Part shown: piece after piece, positions 62,402 through 64,000 of the stretch
Layout of the letters: every line of letters begins with the position of its first letter
Numbering within the stretch: position 1 is the first letter of the stretch
DNA from: Dirofilaria immitis
Lineage: Eukaryota; Nematoda; Chromadorea; Rhabditida; Onchocercidae
Assembly: GCA_024305405.1 (NCBI GenBank)
Contig: JAKNDB010000092.1
Span: 2,387,501 to 2,451,500 of the forward strand
Reading direction: 5' to 3'
Length of the DNA stretch: 64,000 nt
Program-made: the position numbers and the translations under genes
The notes under the pieces: model-generated
What the model was told of the DNA's origin: nothing
Databases searched by the model: none
What the model saw: only the letters and a program-made list of their open reading frames with translations

Positions 62402-63609
62402 TCAGCTTTGCGAAATGAAATTTGGATTCTGTACTTCGATATCACCGGTTGGTGCTAATCCAGGGCATTCATATACCGAAAAATTGTTTTCGTCATCGGA
62501 CGTTTCACTGCTTTCATAAACATCTGGAAGAGTTACCACTCCATTTTCACCTGATATTATTTTCTGTTTTGCCTGATGATAGTGATGTAGCTGCGCCTAA
62601 AAACATTAGTAGTAAAAAAACTTCAACAACGTTAAACTTAAACGAATGAAAGTTGAAGAAATATATTCTTTTTGAAGGCTATATTTTTTTATAGATTTCA
62701 AAAACAAATATGTTAGCAAAATTTAAATATTTTAAGATGACTCTCAGCCCTGAAAATTTATTGATAAAGAAAATGATCTTCTTTCCTGATCCACCTCCAC
62801 CATCCTCTCCACATAACATAGGGAATGTGAATAGATCATAGTTTATCTAATCATTTCAAGATCGAAAATTATTAGCGTTTCGCCACTTTTTATCGACCAA
62901 TTCTTTTTACTTTTGTTTTGTGCTTTCGTTTTTTTTTTTTTTCTGATTTCATATGTTTTTTTGCATTATTTAAATATGTGATAAACATTGCTATTCTTAC
63001 CACTTTTCAAATATTCTCCTCAATATTTAGTTTCATTTTCTTTACAAGAATGATGAAAGAAGCAAAAATTATTCTGAATGCAATGGAATTACTGATATCT
63101 AATGATATAATAAAAGATGCTAAGATCTTTCTATAGTTGTAGACATTGATTAGAATGAAATGGAAATTAGGATGATAGTTATGATTGAACCATTAGTAAA
63201 TATTACTAACATACTTTTCCCAATATGAAAAATTGGTTTTTTTATGATGCATTTCTAATTGATGCATATATAATGAGTTTTCGACATACCTTGTATGCCA
63301 GTCCTTCATCACCACCTTTCTTCTTCTTGCTTTTTCCAGGACCAGTGGGTGCATATGTGAAATCATAATTGTCAACTGAAGCCTTTTGAGATCGAACTCT
63401 GACATTTCATTGAATAAAGCATAAACAAAAAAATTTTAAATATGTGTGCAAAGCAAACAAAATGTAAAAATACTGTCTTTTGCCAAATATAATTCATTCG
63501 ATGAGACACTTTCGCATGGCATATTTAAAAAGGTAAAACTTACTTGAAAAGTAAAAGCTACCAGTTGCGATCCCTATTACTACTGCCAGCATACAGATTG
63601 TTGCTACTG
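62402..63609 (-). CDS. Unidentified single-pass membrane protein: TM helix and cytoplasmic tail (partial)
   Basis: Three C-terminal exons: 63609-63544, 63398-63290 and 62596-62402 (stop TGA 62402-62404). Earlier exons are upstream, probably outside the window. Exon 1 is a transmembrane helix, VATICMLAVVIGIATGSFYF. Exon 2 gives a basic juxtamembrane region, YAPTGPGKSKKKGGDEGLAY. Exon 3 gives LHHYHQAKQ, an acidic stretch YESSETSDDENN, and the tail NFSVYECPGLAPTGDIEVQ. The exon 1/2 junction is in phase if one T is missing from the T-run at the end of exon 1. The topology suggests a type I receptor or adhesion protein, but I cannot name it. The tyrosine and proline motifs in the tail may be adaptor sites (inference). 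Confidence 0.6.
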
Positions 63610-64000
63610 CTAAAAAAAAATGATCGTTTCATGGTATTAATGAATGATTTATGACTCTTTAACTAAGAAACTAATCAACTAATCAGATTAGTGATATCTG
63701 ATTAATTAAGGATGACACATTTCGAATAAATATATAAAATTTATGGTCAACAGTCTCAAAAAATCGATGTGTAAATGAAGATTAACACGATATTGTGCTT
63801 TGAAAAAGTGCTACATATCGAATGACCAGTAAAATCAACAGGAATGTATTCCGAATATCTGTAATGCAAACCTATTTAAAAGGCTTTTAGTCTGAACGTT
63901 AAATTCTCTATCTCCTTGATACGCTATTGATAATTTCGGAATATGCGTGATTTAAATAAGCTGAAATGTTCTAATACTAAAAATTGAATTTTCCATTAGA

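Noticed and set aside
1..64000. tRNA, rRNA, SL RNA, CRISPR, bacterial (Wolbachia-like) insertions
   Set aside because: No tRNA B-box with a matching A-box, no SL1 leader sequence, no regularly spaced direct repeats and no long intron-free bacterial-type genes were seen by eye. A covariance-model scan would be decisive.

Overview
This is eukaryotic, AT-rich DNA with many short introns that follow the nematode pattern: TTTTCAG-type acceptors, GTAAGT/GTTTGT-type donors, and start codons only 0-17 bases after an acceptor-like site, as expected for spliced-leader trans-splicing. The proteins are of clade III (filarial-like) type. There are no operonic ribosome binding sites, no CRISPR and no recognisable rRNA or tRNA genes. 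I suggest a spirurid/filarial nematode, but the species cannot be fixed from the sequence.

Layout. 1-1637 (+): last exons of a gelsolin-family actin-severing protein. 2164-2421 (+): a tiny two-exon gene, perhaps MOZART1. 3529-6292 (+): a six-exon tetraspanin. 6.3-21.2 kb: mostly non-coding. It holds a two-exon Cys-rich secreted peptide gene (10706-11570, -), a decayed eIF2-alpha-like copy (about 17.2-18.7 kb, +) and a few orphan coding patches. 21187-26311 (-): a complete 14-exon fatty-acid transport protein/very-long-chain acyl-CoA synthetase. 26.3-32.5 kb: repeats and an unresolved minus-strand gene near 31 kb. 32527-37979 (-): a complete 14-exon USP16/USP45-type ubiquitin protease. It lies head-to-head, 616 bp away, with 38596-47857 (+): a GPSM/AGS3/LGN/Pins polarity adaptor with TPRs and four GoLoco motifs. 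49856-58909 (+): a 24-exon exportin-5. 60.2-61.2 kb: coding fragments of uncertain status. 62402-63609 (-): transmembrane segment and cytoplasmic tail of an unidentified membrane protein.

The most important observation is technical. In almost every conserved gene the reading frame breaks inside a homopolymer that is one base too short (A5 for A6, T6 for T7 and so on). Adding one base per run makes all exon phases agree and gives family-typical lengths (FATP 647 aa, XPO5 about 1087 aa, USP about 721 aa). The single-frame ORFs therefore badly under-represent the genes. I read these as consensus errors, not pseudogenes.

The genes have no shared pathway. Biologically the most interesting items are a clear exportin-5 in a nematode, the eIF2-alpha relic with an altered Ser51 context, the new Cys-rich secreted peptide, and a long inverted repeat inside a GPSM intron.
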